Assembly (NCBI RefSeq): GCF_018417595.1
Contig: NZ_CP070982.1
Span: 4,453,001 to 4,517,000, forward strand
DNA length: 64,000 nt
Origin: Pseudomonas entomophila
GTDB lineage: Bacteria; Pseudomonadota; Gammaproteobacteria; Pseudomonadales; Pseudomonadaceae
Reading direction: 5' to 3'
A program made the position numbers and the translations under genes. This document shows, piece after piece, positions 17,767 through 27,210 of the stretch (position 1 is its first letter; the number at the start of each line of letters is the position of its first letter). The notes under the pieces were generated by a model that was not told where the DNA came from, searched no databases, and saw nothing but the letters and a program-made list of their open reading frames with translations.

Positions 17767-19281
17767 TCAGCCTTGCGGCGACAGCGCTGCCAGGTGAGCG
17801 CTGATCAGCATGGCGAACTCTTCGACGGTCATCTTCTTGCCGTTGAAGTCGACCATGCCATCGGCGTACTGCAGGCTGGCCACCACATCGCTGCCTTGCA
17901 CCGTGGCCATGCCGCTCTGCACGGCCATCATGCCGACCATTTCACCGGCCTGGCCGGACTGCTGGGCAATGGCCTGGGCATCGGTTTCGCCTTCGAGCAG
18001 TGCCTGCAAGGTAGCCAGGTCACCGATCATCGGCTTGGACACGCTCAGCTTGCCATGCAGCTGCGAAATCAGCTGCTTGCCCAACTGGTCCGGCGGCAGG
18101 TCGAAGGAGCTTGGGTTGGCGAAGTCCATCGACAGGCTGAAGCGGCTTTCGCCATTGGCGGTCTTGAACGCCAGGCTCTCCAGCGCCAGCTGAGGCTTGC
18201 CGGCGAGCATCTTCTGCAAGTCACCCTGGACCTTGGCCTGCTCTTCAGGAGTCATGTCGAAGGACGGCATGGCCTCACCCTCGGCGGCGGCCTGCTGGAC
18301 CTCCGGCAGCTTGGTCTGGTACCACTCCATCAGCGCCTGCATGGCCGGGATGTCGATGGACTTCATGGTGAAGACCATCTCGCCGCTGCCCACCTTGCGT
18401 CCGGCGTAGCTGATGTCGGCGACCTTGTACTCCAGGCGGCCGGACAGTTTATCCTTCGCATCGCCCTCGGCGTTGTACAGGTTGTTCTGCTGCAGCCCTT
18501 TGAGCACCAGCACTTCCTGCTTCGGCCCGCTGGTGATCTGGGCGTCGCCCAGGGCCATGTCGAGGTTGCCGACGTAGATCATGTCGTGGTCGGTCTCGGT
18601 GAGCTTGCCACCGATCTTGAAGCCGTTGAGCAGGATCTTCACCGGTGCCTGCTGCTCGTCGGCGAAGTTCAGCTCCAGGCGCTCGGCATTGCCGTGGACG
18701 GTGACGGCTTTGCCGTCACGATCGCTGCCCATCAGCAGCTGCAGGCCGGAGAAGTCCAGGACCTTGTCGCCGTCCTGCTCGAGCTTGACCGGGGCCAGGC
18801 GGATGTCGCTGTCGATGCCGCCGTCATAGCCCAGGCTGACCTGCGCAGTGACCGGTGCCTTGTCGCCAGTGGCGGTGAACCAGCCAGCGGTGAAGTCATC
18901 CTTCTCCAGTGCGCTGTTGCTGGTGGCCATCACCGGCATCAGCTTGAACGCCTTGACCCGCGACCAGGGGAACGGGCCGTGCTCGATCTGGTCGACCACG
19001 CCAACGTCGAAGTTGAGCGCCTCGGCTTCGCCGAGCTGCACGTTCTGGGCCTTGAGGCGGTAGTGCGCGGTGCTGGTGAAGAAGTGCTGCTCCAGCGAGG
19101 CCAGCTCGATGGTCATGCTGCCGCCGTTGCCGGCCAGGGCCTTCTTGAGCTCTTCGTTACCGCGCGCGACGGAGCGTTCCAGCTCCGCCGGCAGCTGCTT
19201 GCCGGTGTACCAGGCGCCAGCGGTGGTTGCGGCGGCGATGGCGACGGCCAGGCCGCAGAGGATGCCTACTGATTTCTTCAT
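17767..19281 (-). CDS. YdgA-like DUF945 family protein
   Basis: A 504-residue protein of the DUF945/YdgA family. One N-terminal hydrophobic segment (residues 4-24, VGILCGLAVAIAAATTAGAW) acts as signal anchor or signal peptide, leaving a large beta-rich periplasmic domain with repeated strand-turn patterns. The invariant start of the domain, WYTGKQLPAELERSV, and FFTSTAHYRL are recognisable. The biochemical role of the family is not established; envelope association is inferred from the anchor. It is preceded by a 645-base gap shared with the divergent transporter gene. Confidence 0.85.
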   Translation of the reverse strand: MKKSVGILCGLAVAIAAATTAGAWYTGKQLPAELERSVARGNEELKKALAGNGGSMTIELASLEQHFFTSTAHYRLKAQNVQLGEAEALNFDVGVVDQIEHGPFPWSRVKAFKLMPVMATSNSALEKDDFTAGWFTATGDKAPVTAQVSLGYDGGIDSDIRLAPVKLEQDGDKVLDFSGLQLLMGSDRDGKAVTVHGNAERLELNFADEQQAPVKILLNGFKIGGKLTETDHDMIYVGNLDMALGDAQITSGPKQEVLVLKGLQQNNLYNAEGDAKDKLSGRLEYKVADISYAGRKVGSGEMVFTMKSIDIPAMQALMEWYQTKLPEVQQAAAEGEAMPSFDMTPEEQAKVQGDLQKMLAGKPQLALESLAFKTANGESRFSLSMDFANPSSFDLPPDQLGKQLISQLHGKLSVSKPMIGDLATLQALLEGETDAQAIAQQSGQAGEMVGMMAVQSGMATVQGSDVVASLQYADGMVDFNGKKMTVEEFAMLISAHLAALSPQG

Positions 19282-19443
19282 GAATAGAACCGATTGCTGT
19301 CCATAGGAGGGCGAATACGCGGCCCAGGGAGGTGACCGCGCAAGGGTGCAAGAATATCACCGACAGCCCGGGAACGCGGTGCTTTCACCGGGTTTTCTCT
19401 CTGGAAGGGCTACGCCCGAAATGCAAGAACGGGACTGTGCGAC

Positions 19444-19518
19444 CTGTGGGAGCGGGCTTGCCCGCGAGCAGGATGCTGAGGCAACCGACGCTTTCGCGGG
19501 CAAGCCCGCTCCCACAGG
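19444..19518. repeat. REP pair (inverted), TGTGGGAGCGGGCTTGCCCGCG type
   Basis: Copies at 19444-19467 and 19492-19518, opposed, with a 24-base spacer. Unusually it lies between two divergent genes rather than at a convergent junction, so it may sit beyond an unseen short transcript or simply be a landing site. Confidence 0.9.
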
Positions 19519-19657
19519 AAGAAAACTCGCATAGCGATTGTAAATTTTTACGAACACCGAAATCGACTTACGCTCCCTGAAACGACAAAAACAAAGCAAA
19601 ACGCGACCAAAAAACCCGATACCAATAAGGGTCATCTATCCCTTTGTCATGTTTAAC

Positions 19658-19686
19658 TTGACACCCGATCCCCCATCGTTTTTATT
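19658..19686 (+). promoter_or_regulatory. Candidate sigma70 promoter of the APC transporter
   Basis: TTGACA (19658-19663), 17-base spacer, TTTATT (19681-19686). It lies in an AT-rich stretch (about 19525-19690) that stands out from the surrounding GC-rich DNA, about 240 bases before the transporter start. Confidence 0.45.
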
Positions 19687-19850
19687 TCCCCCACCTTGCA
19701 CGCGCCCCACTCACAAAGAAGAAAAAAGCGCCGCCATGATGCCCAATCGCCCCAACCCCCAAGCGCCGCCGTCCTCGTCCCGGCGCTGCCTGCCCTGATA
19801 CCCGCGCCCACCCCGCGCACTCCCTCGCTCCAACATAAAAGGTGAACAAC

Positions 19851-19937
19851 ATGGAGCCTGTCCGCTCGACCTTGCCGTGCCCGCCGCACGCCGTGCCCGT
19901 TGCCCAGGATCAGGAGAGCCGCCCGCATGCAGCCTGA
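19851..19937 (+). CDS. Possible 28-residue leader ORF overlapping the transporter start
   Basis: ATG 19851 has a good Shine-Dalgarno sequence (AAAGGTG, 6 bases away) and opens a 28-codon frame ([20 protein letters not shown] and eight more residues). Its stop TGA lies 8 bases inside the transporter gene, whose ATG is at 19927 in another frame. The peptide is Pro-rich. This arrangement would couple transporter translation to the leader. I do not recognise the peptide, and the ORF could be fortuitous. Confidence 0.35.
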   Translation: MEPVRSTLPCPPHAVPVAQDQESRPHAA

Positions 19938-21279
19938 CCACAGCGCACCCGGCAACGGCCAGTTCCGCAAATCCCTGCGCCTCTGGCATGTGGTGATCAT
20001 CGGCCTGGCCTACCTCACGCCGATGACCGTGTTCGATACCTTCGGCATCGTCTCGGGTATCACCGCAGGCCATGTGCCCAGCGCCTACATCCTGGCGCTG
20101 CTGGGCATCCTGTTCACCGCAGTGAGCTATGGCACCCTGGTGCGACGCTTCCCGCAATCCGGCTCGGCCTACACCTACACCCAGCGCGCCATCAACCCGC
20201 ACGTGGGCTTCCTGGTCGGCTGGTCGTCGCTGCTGGATTACCTGCTGCTGCCCATGGTCAATGCACTGCTGGCCAAGCTCTACCTGTCGGCGATGTTCCC
20301 CGAGGTGCCGGGTTGGGTGTGGGTGACCGGGTTCGTCACCCTGATCAGCCTGATCAACATGCGCAGCGTCAACCTGGTGGCGCATTTCAACCTGCTGTTC
20401 GTTGTCGTGCAGGTGGCGATCATTGCCGTGTTCCTCTACCTCTGCTGGCGCGGCCTGGGCCACGGCGAAGGGCTGGGCACCGCCTGGAGCCTGGTGCCGT
20501 TCGCCGATGACCAGACCCAGTTCGCCGCGCTGGCCGCCGGCGCGACCATCCTGTGCTTCTCGTTCCTGGGCTTCGACGCGGTGACTTGCCTGTCGGAAGA
20601 GACCCGCAACCCAGGCAAGACCATCCCCCGGGCGATCTTCCTCACCGCCCTGATCGGCGGTGCGGTGTTCATCCTGGTGTCGTACTTCATCCAGGCCTAC
20701 TTCCCAACCATGGCGCGCTTCCACGACCAGGAAGCGGCCCTGCCGGAAATCGCCCTGTACGTCGGCGGCAAGCTGTTCCAGTCGGTGTTCATCGCCTGCA
20801 CGGTGATCAACACCATCGCCTCGGGCCTGGCCTCGCAGACCAGCGTCTCGCGCCTGCTGTACGTGATGGGCCGTGACAACGTGATCCCCGCCAGCGTGTT
20901 CGCCCGCCTGCATTCGCGCTACAAGACCCCGGTGATGAACATCGCAGTGGTCGGCCTGATCTCGCTGTCGGCGATCTTCTTCGACCTGGTCACCGCCACC
21001 TCGATCATCAACTTCGGCGCCCTGGTGGCGTTCAGCTTCGTCAACCTGTCGGTGATCAACCACTGCTATATCCGCGAGGGCCAGAACAAGGGCCTGACGA
21101 ACAACCTCAAGTATCTGGTGGCGCCGACGATAGGCTTCTGCATCATCGTCTCGCTGTGGCTGGACCTGAACCAGAACTCGCTGCTGTTCGGCGGGATCTG
21201 GGCCGCGCTCGGGGTGCTGTACCTGGCCTGGCTGACCAAGGCTTTCCGGGTCGCACCGCCCAACTACGTCGCTGAATGA
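19927..21279 (+). CDS. APC-family amino acid/polyamine permease
   Basis: A 450-residue inner-membrane transporter with about 12 hydrophobic segments. The first helix holds the APC fingerprint [20 protein letters not shown], and the helix 6 region reads [20 protein letters not shown], the substrate-site pattern of the family. It resembles the putrescine/amino-acid importer branch. ATG 19927 has GGAG eight bases upstream; a longer frame from 19900 lacks an RBS. It is followed by a McpU-like receptor gene. McpU of P. putida, as I recall, senses polyamines, so a polyamine substrate is a reasonable inference for this pair. Confidence 0.88.
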   Translation: MQPDHSAPGNGQFRKSLRLWHVVIIGLAYLTPMTVFDTFGIVSGITAGHVPSAYILALLGILFTAVSYGTLVRRFPQSGSAYTYTQRAINPHVGFLVGWSSLLDYLLLPMVNALLAKLYLSAMFPEVPGWVWVTGFVTLISLINMRSVNLVAHFNLLFVVVQVAIIAVFLYLCWRGLGHGEGLGTAWSLVPFADDQTQFAALAAGATILCFSFLGFDAVTCLSEETRNPGKTIPRAIFLTALIGGAVFILVSYFIQAYFPTMARFHDQEAALPEIALYVGGKLFQSVFIACTVINTIASGLASQTSVSRLLYVMGRDNVIPASVFARLHSRYKTPVMNIAVVGLISLSAIFFDLVTATSIINFGALVAFSFVNLSVINHCYIREGQNKGLTNNLKYLVAPTIGFCIIVSLWLDLNQNSLLFGGIWAALGVLYLAWLTKAFRVAPPNYVAE

Positions 21280-21291
21280 CACCCGCCCACG

Positions 21292-21321
21292 ACAACGCCC
21301 GCGCCTGACCGCGGGCGTTGT
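21292..21321 (+). terminator. Perfect 12-bp hairpin between transporter and chemoreceptor genes
   Basis: ACAACGCCCGCG (21292-21303) and its exact complement (21310-21321) around a 6-base loop. There is no T-run on either strand, so it may attenuate or protect the mRNA end rather than terminate fully. Confidence 0.55.
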
Positions 21322-21345
21322 GCTTGAACCAAAAGGAACGTCACC

Positions 21346-23412
21346 ATGCCGCTGCGTCGCCTCTCCATCCAGTGGAAGATCACCTTGCTGGCCGGCCTGT
21401 GCCTGCTGGCCATCGTCGCTCTGCTGGTCGCCACCTCGCTCACCCAGGCCAGGCGCAGCGCGGCGCTGGTCAGCCAGGCCAACGCCGAGATGCTCGAGCA
21501 CAGCGCGCGCCTGCGCCTGCAAGCCCACGCCGAGACCCAGGCCCTGCGCATCCAGCGCTACTTCATGGATGCCTACCAGTACGGCAACGGCTTCGCCCGG
21601 CTGGTACAGGTGCTCAAGGCACGCGGTGACGTCGACTTGCGCGCGGCACTGACCGCCCAGGCCCGCAACGCCCTGGCGGGCAACCCTGACCTGACCGGCC
21701 TGTATCTGGTCTTCGAACCCAATGCCCTGGACCACCAGGACAACCGTTTCGTCGCCCAGGCCGACCAGGGCAGCAACGACAGCGGACGCTTCTCGCTGTA
21801 CTGGTCACAATCGAGCCCTGGCGCGCTGCAGGCGGAAGCCATGCCCGAGTCGATGCTGGCCGACACCACGGTCGGCGCCAACGGCTCCCCTTACAATCGC
21901 TGGCTGACCTGCCCGCAGCAGAGCGCCAAGGCTTGCGTGCTCGACCCGTATTTCGACGAGGTCAACGGCCGCCAGGTGCTGATGACCAGCATCGCCCTGC
22001 CACTGCTCGAAGGCGGCAAGGTGGTCGGCGTGGTCGGCCTGGACATTGGCCTGGACAATTTGCAGCAACTGAGCCTGGATGGCCGCAAGGAACTGTTCGA
22101 CGGCCAGGGCCAGGTCAGCATCGTCAGCCCTGCCGGGTTGCTGGCCGGCAATAGCCGTGATGCCAGCAAGCTGGCCAAGCCCCTGGAGCAGACCGTGGCC
22201 GACGGCCTGCTGCGCGTCGCCCGACCGTTCACCCCGATTCCCGACGCCGCGCCCTGGCAGGTGCTGCTGGAGCTGCCCGAGCAGGTACTGCAGGCACCGG
22301 CGGTGGCCCTGAACCAGCGCCTGGACGCCCACAACCAGAGCGCCAACCTCAGCAGCCTGTTGATCGGCCTGGGCGCGGCGGTCGTGGGCCTGCTGTTGGT
22401 GTGGCTGACCGCCCGCGGCGTGACCCGGCCGATCCTCGCCGTGGCTGCGCGGCTGAAGGATATCGCCAGTGGCGAAGGCGACCTGACGCGCCGCCTGGAC
22501 TATGCCCGCGACGACGAACTGGGCCAGTTGACCGGCTGGTTCAACCGTTTCCTCGACAAGCTCCAGCCGGTGATCGCCCAGGTCAAGGGCTCGCTGCAGG
22601 AAGCCCGCGGCACCGCCGATCAATCGGCGGTCATCGCCAGCCAGACCAGCGCCGGCATGCAGCAACAGCACCGCGAGATCGAACAGGTGGCCACCGCCGC
22701 CAACGAGATGAGCGCCACCGCCCAGGACGTTGCCCACAATGCCTCGCAAGCCGCCCAGGCCGCCCGCGGTGCCGACCAGGCCGCCCGCGAAGGGCTGGCG
22801 CTGGTCGACGCCAACCGCCAGGCCATTGGCCGGCTGGCCAACGGCATGGACACCGCGATGCAGGAGGCACGCGCACTGGAAAGCCGCAGCGAGCAGATCG
22901 GTTCGGTGCTGGAGGTGATCCGCGCCATCGCCGAGCAGACCAACCTGCTGGCCCTCAATGCCGCCATCGAGGCAGCCCGCGCCGGCGAGGCCGGGCGTGG
23001 TTTTGCCGTGGTCGCCGACGAGGTGCGCAACCTGGCGCAGCGCACCCAGGTGTCGGTGGAAGAGATCCGCCAGGTGATCGAAGGCCTGCAGCAGGGCACC
23101 CGGGATGTGGTCGAGGCCATGCACGGCGGCCAGCGCCAAGCCCAGGACAGCGCCACGCAGATGGAACAGACCCTGCCCGCCCTGCAGCGAATCGGCGAGG
23201 CGGTGGCGGTGATCACCGACATGAACCTGCAGATTGCTTCAGCGGCCGAGGAGCAGAGCGCGGTGGCCGAAGAGGTGAACCGCAACGTGGCCGGGATCCG
23301 CGATGTGACCGAGTCGCTGTCGGGGCAAGCCGACGAGTCGGCGCGGATCAGCCAGGCCTTGAACCGCCTGGCCAACCAGCAGCAGGCGCTGATGGAGCAG
23401 TTCCGGGTGTAA
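21346..23412 (+). CDS. mcpU: Methyl-accepting chemotaxis protein, McpU-like
   Basis: A 688-residue transmembrane chemoreceptor. TM1 is at about residues 12-31, a periplasmic double-CACHE ligand domain at about 32-335, and TM2 at about 336-357 ([20 protein letters not shown]). A HAMP domain ([18 protein letters not shown]) follows, then a long signalling coiled coil with the conserved tip [19 protein letters not shown]. There is no C-terminal CheR/CheB pentapeptide. The sequence and position match P. putida McpU (PP_1228), described as a polyamine (putrescine, cadaverine, spermidine) attractant receptor; the assignment is from memory. It lies directly downstream of an APC transporter, which supports a shared ligand. 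Confidence 0.88.
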   Translation: MPLRRLSIQWKITLLAGLCLLAIVALLVATSLTQARRSAALVSQANAEMLEHSARLRLQAHAETQALRIQRYFMDAYQYGNGFARLVQVLKARGDVDLRAALTAQARNALAGNPDLTGLYLVFEPNALDHQDNRFVAQADQGSNDSGRFSLYWSQSSPGALQAEAMPESMLADTTVGANGSPYNRWLTCPQQSAKACVLDPYFDEVNGRQVLMTSIALPLLEGGKVVGVVGLDIGLDNLQQLSLDGRKELFDGQGQVSIVSPAGLLAGNSRDASKLAKPLEQTVADGLLRVARPFTPIPDAAPWQVLLELPEQVLQAPAVALNQRLDAHNQSANLSSLLIGLGAAVVGLLLVWLTARGVTRPILAVAARLKDIASGEGDLTRRLDYARDDELGQLTGWFNRFLDKLQPVIAQVKGSLQEARGTADQSAVIASQTSAGMQQQHREIEQVATAANEMSATAQDVAHNASQAAQAARGADQAAREGLALVDANRQAIGRLANGMDTAMQEARALESRSEQIGSVLEVIRAIAEQTNLLALNAAIEAARAGEAGRGFAVVADEVRNLAQRTQVSVEEIRQVIEGLQQGTRDVVEAMHGGQRQAQDSATQMEQTLPALQRIGEAVAVITDMNLQIASAAEEQSAVAEEVNRNVAGIRDVTESLSGQADESARISQALNRLANQQQALMEQFRV

Positions 23413-23432
23413 GCCGACACCCATGGTACACC

Positions 23433-23522
23433 CCTGTAGGAGCGGCTTCAGCCGCGATCACCCGCACAGCGGGTGCCAGACGCCGCGTCGCCTGCATCGC
23501 GGCTGAAGCCGCTCCTACAGGG
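23433..23522. repeat. REP pair (inverted), GTAGGAGCGGCTTCAGCCGCG type
   Basis: Copies at 23433-23465 and 23489-23522 in opposite orientation, each with the ACCCGC extension. It follows the chemoreceptor stop by 20 bases and separates it from the phosphoethanolamine transferase gene. Confidence 0.9.
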
Positions 23523-23642
23523 TCGGCGCCCCTCCAAGACTTTCATGTCGCGTTGACGTTCTTTTCACGTTGCCTGCATTAGCGTCGCCCCCCTTACCCG
23601 CCGCTCGCCGGATCCGGCAATTTCAGGTTCATCGAGGCATAC

Positions 23643-25409
23643 GTGTCGACTTCTTCTACCTCCACCCGCAAACGCATGGACTGGGCCGGCCTGGGTTGGC
23701 TGCTGCTGTTCTTCTGGTACTTCTCCGGCGTGACCCAGGCCCTGCTGCTGTTCAGCGGCACCACCGGCTTCGCCGGCTTTCGCGACGCTTTCATCCTCAG
23801 CAGCCTGTGGCTCGCCCCGGTTCTGCTGCTGCCGCGCCTGACCCGCCCGCTGTCCGCGCTGATCGGGTTGGTGCTGTGGGCTTCGTCGCTGGTGGGCCTG
23901 AGCTACTTCGGCATCTATCACCAGGAGTTTTCGCAGAGCGTCATCTTCGTGATGTTCGAATCGAACACCGCTGAAGCCAGCGAATACTTCAGCCAGTACT
24001 TCAGTGTCACCCTGTGCCTGGCGCTGCTGCTCTACACGGTCGTCGCCGTGTTGCTGTGGCGACGCATCCGCCCAGTCACCCTGCCCCTGAGCACCCGCCT
24101 GCCGCTGGTCGTCGCACTGCTGGCCGCGATCCTGGTCTACCCCTTCTACAAACAGATGGTCACCCAGGAACGCTCGTTCGCCGATGCCCGGGAAAAGGTC
24201 GAACAACGCATGGAACCTGCCGTGCCTTGGCAACTGGTGGTCGGTTACCGACAGTACCGCCAGCAACTGGACAACATGCAGGAACTGCTTGACCAGAACG
24301 CCGCGCTGCCGCCGCTGCAAGGCCTCAAGGACAGCAACGGCGACACGCCGCGCACCCTGGTGCTGGTACTGGGCGAGTCCACCACCCGCGAGCACATGCA
24401 CCTGTATGGCTACAACCGCGACACCACGCCCAACCTCGATGCCCTGGCCGCCAGCGACAAGGGCCTGACGGTGTTCCGCAACGTCGTCTCGCCGCGCCCC
24501 TACACCATCGAGGTGATGCAGCAGATCCTGACCTTCGGCGACGAGGAGCACCCTGATCGCTTCCTCACCGACCCGTCGCTGATCAACCTGATGAAACAGG
24601 CGGGCTACAAGACCTTCTGGATCACCAACCAACAGACCATGACCAAGCGCAACACCATGCTCACCACCTTCTCCCAGCAGACGGACGAGCCGGTGTACCT
24701 GAACAACCAGCGCAACCAGAATGCCAGCCAGTACGACGACGTGGTGCTGCCCCCCTTTGAGAAGGCCTTGCAGGACCCGGCGCCGAAGAAGCTCATCATT
24801 GTCCACTTGCTCGGCACGCACATGGACTACCGCTACCGCTACCCGGCGCAGTACGAGCACTTCAAGGACAACCAGGGGGCGCCTGCGGCGCTGACGCCCG
24901 ACCAGGTGGAGACCTACAACTTCTACGACAACGCGGTGCGCTACAACGACTTCGTGGTGTCGAACCTGATCAAGCGCTATTCGGCGAGCACCCCGAATGG
25001 CTTCCTGCTGTACCTGTCCGACCATGGCGAGGACGTCTACAGCTCCGGCAACCACGACCGCCTGGGCCGCAACGAAGGCGATCCGACCCGGCCGATGTAC
25101 ACCATTCCGTTCCTGCTCTGGACCTCACCGAGCTGGCAGGCCAGCCACCCACGCGACCTGCAAGCGGCGGCCGCACGCCCTTACAGCAGCGCGCACCTGA
25201 TCCATACGCTGTCCGACCTGGCCGGCCTCAGCTACGACCTTTACGAGCCCACCAAGAGCGTGGTCAGCGATCAGTTCGTCGCCACACCGCGCTGGATCGG
25301 CAACCCTTACGCGAAAAATGGCCTGCATGACTTCGATAAGTTGCCCACCGGCAAGGCCGACAAACAGCAGACAGTCAGCAGTGACACGCCCAAGCCGGGC
25401 AAGATCTGA
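23643..25409 (+). CDS. Phosphoethanolamine transferase, CptA/EptC-like
   Basis: A 588-residue inner-membrane alkaline-phosphatase-fold enzyme that moves phosphoethanolamine from phosphatidylethanolamine to an LPS core sugar (inferred from CptA/EptC). About five N-terminal membrane segments (residues 15-180) precede the periplasmic sulfatase-like domain. The nucleophile Thr lies in VLGESTTREHMHLYGY, and metal ligands in LSDHGEDVYSSGNHDR. It differs from lipid A transferases EptA in the short CptA-type loop, but the acceptor cannot be read from sequence. The start is GTG 23643; ATG 23676 is an alternative that would still include the first membrane helix. Preceded by a REP pair. Confidence 0.88.
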   Translation: MSTSSTSTRKRMDWAGLGWLLLFFWYFSGVTQALLLFSGTTGFAGFRDAFILSSLWLAPVLLLPRLTRPLSALIGLVLWASSLVGLSYFGIYHQEFSQSVIFVMFESNTAEASEYFSQYFSVTLCLALLLYTVVAVLLWRRIRPVTLPLSTRLPLVVALLAAILVYPFYKQMVTQERSFADAREKVEQRMEPAVPWQLVVGYRQYRQQLDNMQELLDQNAALPPLQGLKDSNGDTPRTLVLVLGESTTREHMHLYGYNRDTTPNLDALAASDKGLTVFRNVVSPRPYTIEVMQQILTFGDEEHPDRFLTDPSLINLMKQAGYKTFWITNQQTMTKRNTMLTTFSQQTDEPVYLNNQRNQNASQYDDVVLPPFEKALQDPAPKKLIIVHLLGTHMDYRYRYPAQYEHFKDNQGAPAALTPDQVETYNFYDNAVRYNDFVVSNLIKRYSASTPNGFLLYLSDHGEDVYSSGNHDRLGRNEGDPTRPMYTIPFLLWTSPSWQASHPRDLQAAAARPYSSAHLIHTLSDLAGLSYDLYEPTKSVVSDQFVATPRWIGNPYAKNGLHDFDKLPTGKADKQQTVSSDTPKPGKI

Positions 25410-25437
25410 GCACGAAGCAGACCACGCGGTGCCTGGC

Positions 25438-25479
25438 ACCGGCCTTGCCGGTGTTCGCCAGCAAGGCTGGCCCCTACAA
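25438..25479. repeat. Palindromic repeat of CCGGCCTTGCCGG type
   Basis: Paired short palindromes ACCGGCCTTGCCGGT and GCCAGCAAGGCTGGC followed by CCCTACA. It resembles a second P. putida REP variant and also appears at 58576. It lies in the convergent gap between the transferase gene and the CatB-type gene. Confidence 0.75.
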
Positions 25480-25499
25480 GGATGGCGCCATGCCTGCCA

Positions 25500-26132
25500 T
25501 CAAGGCGTGGTGATTGCCTGGCGCTTGCCCGCATAGTCGAGGAAGGCGTCCAGGTCGCCACTGCTGAGCATCCGCGCCACCGCCTTCACCTCATCGACCG
25601 GCCAGTCCCACCAGGCTGCCTCGAGCAGCGCTTGGCGCACGGGCTCGTCGAAGCGCCAGCGGATGAACTTGCATGGGTTGCCCCCCACCACCGCGTAGGG
25701 CGGTACGTCGCGCGTGACCATGGCACCGGCGGCAACGATCGCGCCATGGCCGATGGTGACCCCGGAGAGAATCATCGCATTGGTGCAGATCCAGCAGTCG
25801 CTGCCAATCACCACATCGCCCTTGCTCGGCGCATAGTCCTTGATATCGTCCAGGCCATCGATCATGGCCGGGAACGGGTAGGTGGTCAGCCAGTCGGTGC
25901 GATGCTCACCGCCCAGCAAGACCTGCACCCCTGCGGCAATCGAGGTGTAGTTGCCGATACGCAGCACCGCATCGTCACCGAACTCGGTGACCACCGGCGT
26001 GCCATAGCTACCAACGCCCACGCTGCCACGGGGGTAGCTCAAGCGGATCTTCTCCGCTGCCCGGTCGAGTTTGTCCATGGCGCGCAGACGCTTGCGCTCC
26101 CGGCGATTGATCAGTTTCTGCCAGAGATTCAA
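25500..26132 (-). CDS. CatB-type hexapeptide-repeat O-acetyltransferase
   Basis: A 210-residue left-handed beta-helix acyltransferase of the xenobiotic/CatB type. Hexapeptide repeats run from about residue 55 to 155 (AVLRIGNYTSIAAGVQVLLGG, DVVIGSDCWICTNAMILSG, IGHGAIVAAGAMVTRDVPPY). The catalytic His is probably in LGGEHRTDWLTTYPF, the usual CatB position. The enzyme should move an acetyl group from acetyl-CoA to a hydroxyl on a sugar or small molecule. It lies 34 bases after a GT2 glycosyltransferase on the same strand, so the two probably act on the same glycan or modified product. Substrate unknown. Confidence 0.87.
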   Translation of the reverse strand: MNLWQKLINRRERKRLRAMDKLDRAAEKIRLSYPRGSVGVGSYGTPVVTEFGDDAVLRIGNYTSIAAGVQVLLGGEHRTDWLTTYPFPAMIDGLDDIKDYAPSKGDVVIGSDCWICTNAMILSGVTIGHGAIVAAGAMVTRDVPPYAVVGGNPCKFIRWRFDEPVRQALLEAAWWDWPVDEVKAVARMLSSGDLDAFLDYAGKRQAITTP

Positions 26133-26166
26133 GAAAGGTATCCAGGGGCGAAGTTGGAAAGAGTCA

Positions 26167-27051
26167 TCAACGGTGGAACAACAGGCGCTTGATACGCCTG
26201 AATGTAGTCTTGTTGTAATGGCGCAGCGGAATGCCCCGCAGCAGTTCCCAGGCGTAGCCCTTGTCCGACACCACCGCGTACTTCAGGGCCTTGTGGACCA
26301 GCACCGAACGCCCCCAGGCGTAGGCCGGGTGCTCGCGATACGGGGCGATGGTCTTGAGGTCGGCCTCGAGCAGCACCTTGAACTTTCGCGACAGGTTGTT
26401 GGGGTGGCGCCGATAACGCGTGACACATACCGGAAGCTCGTGGATTTCGTAGCCCTGCGACGCGATGCGCAGGGTCATCTGGAAGTCCTGGACCTTGATC
26501 GACGGGTCATAGAATTTCGCCGCCCGCATCGCCTCCATGCGGTACAACGAAGCCGGTGCACCGATCACCACGGCATCGCGCAGGATCTGCTCGAAACTGA
26601 AGGTCTTGATCTCGCTGCGTTGCTGCACCTTGATGTCACGGCCTTCCGTGTCCATGTAGGTGATCAGCGCACCCACGCACCCAACTTGCGGGTGCTCGTC
26701 CAGATAACGGGCGCGCACGCTGAGCGAGTGTGGCAGCATGATGTCGTCCAGGTCCGGCGTCGACACATAGACGCCACGGGCATGGGCAAGCCCGGTGTTG
26801 AGTGCGCCGCTGACGCCCTGGTTGGCTTGGGTGAGGAGCGTGAAGTTGTAGGTTTTCTGCAACTCGCGCAGCATTTCCACGCTGCGGTCGCTCGAGCCAT
26901 CATCGACGATGATGACTTCGAAGTTCGGGTAGTCCTGGGCAAAGATACTCTGCAGGGCTTCCTGCAGGTACTTCTCGGCGTTGTAGCAGGGTGCCACGAC
27001 GGAGATCAGCGGGGGCTGGGTCTCGCGGTGGTGCTCGCTTCCATGTGTCAT
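26167..27051 (-). CDS. GT2-family glycosyltransferase
   Basis: A 294-residue GT-A fold glycosyltransferase. The nucleotide-sugar domain opens with PLISVVAPCYNAEKYLQEAL; the UDP-binding Asp pair lies in VIIVDDGSSDRS, and the metal-binding acidic cluster in STPDLDDIMLPHSL. No membrane helix is present, so it is cytoplasmic or peripheral. Start ATG 27051 is preferred because the family domain begins 16 residues later; upstream ATGs (27102, 27123) only add polar basic residues. It follows the TolC-family gene by 159 bases, with a candidate promoter in the gap, and precedes the CatB-type gene. It may glycosylate a surface polymer or, less likely, the secreted peptide encoded nearby. Confidence 0.87.
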   Translation of the reverse strand: MTHGSEHHRETQPPLISVVAPCYNAEKYLQEALQSIFAQDYPNFEVIIVDDGSSDRSVEMLRELQKTYNFTLLTQANQGVSGALNTGLAHARGVYVSTPDLDDIMLPHSLSVRARYLDEHPQVGCVGALITYMDTEGRDIKVQQRSEIKTFSFEQILRDAVVIGAPASLYRMEAMRAAKFYDPSIKVQDFQMTLRIASQGYEIHELPVCVTRYRRHPNNLSRKFKVLLEADLKTIAPYREHPAYAWGRSVLVHKALKYAVVSDKGYAWELLRGIPLRHYNKTTFRRIKRLLFHR

Positions 27052-27127
27052 TGATCTGAGGCGCCTCTGGCCGCGGTGGAATGGCCTCCCGACGGGCAAC
27101 ATGACAGTGTTGCGCCGGGCCAACGAG

Positions 27128-27157
27128 ATTATACGCGATCAGATAGTGAACACGACA
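27128..27157 (-). promoter_or_regulatory. Possible promoter of the glycosyltransferase-acyltransferase pair
   Basis: The minus strand carries an exact TATAAT (27133-27128), about 77 bases before the GT2 start. The -35 region at 16-18 bases is poor, so confidence is low. If real, the glycosyltransferase pair can be expressed apart from the secretion genes. Confidence 0.3.
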
Positions 27158-27210
27158 AAGCCGGCATATGCAATGCCGCCCACGGACATCCGGCCTGCGG
27201 GGGAAGATCG

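Noticed and set aside
17371..21735. Long antisense frames opposite nadA/YdgA-like gene (plus strand) and opposite the APC transporter (minus strand)
   Set aside because: Third-position GC bias of the true genes explains them; no domain or start signal supports either.
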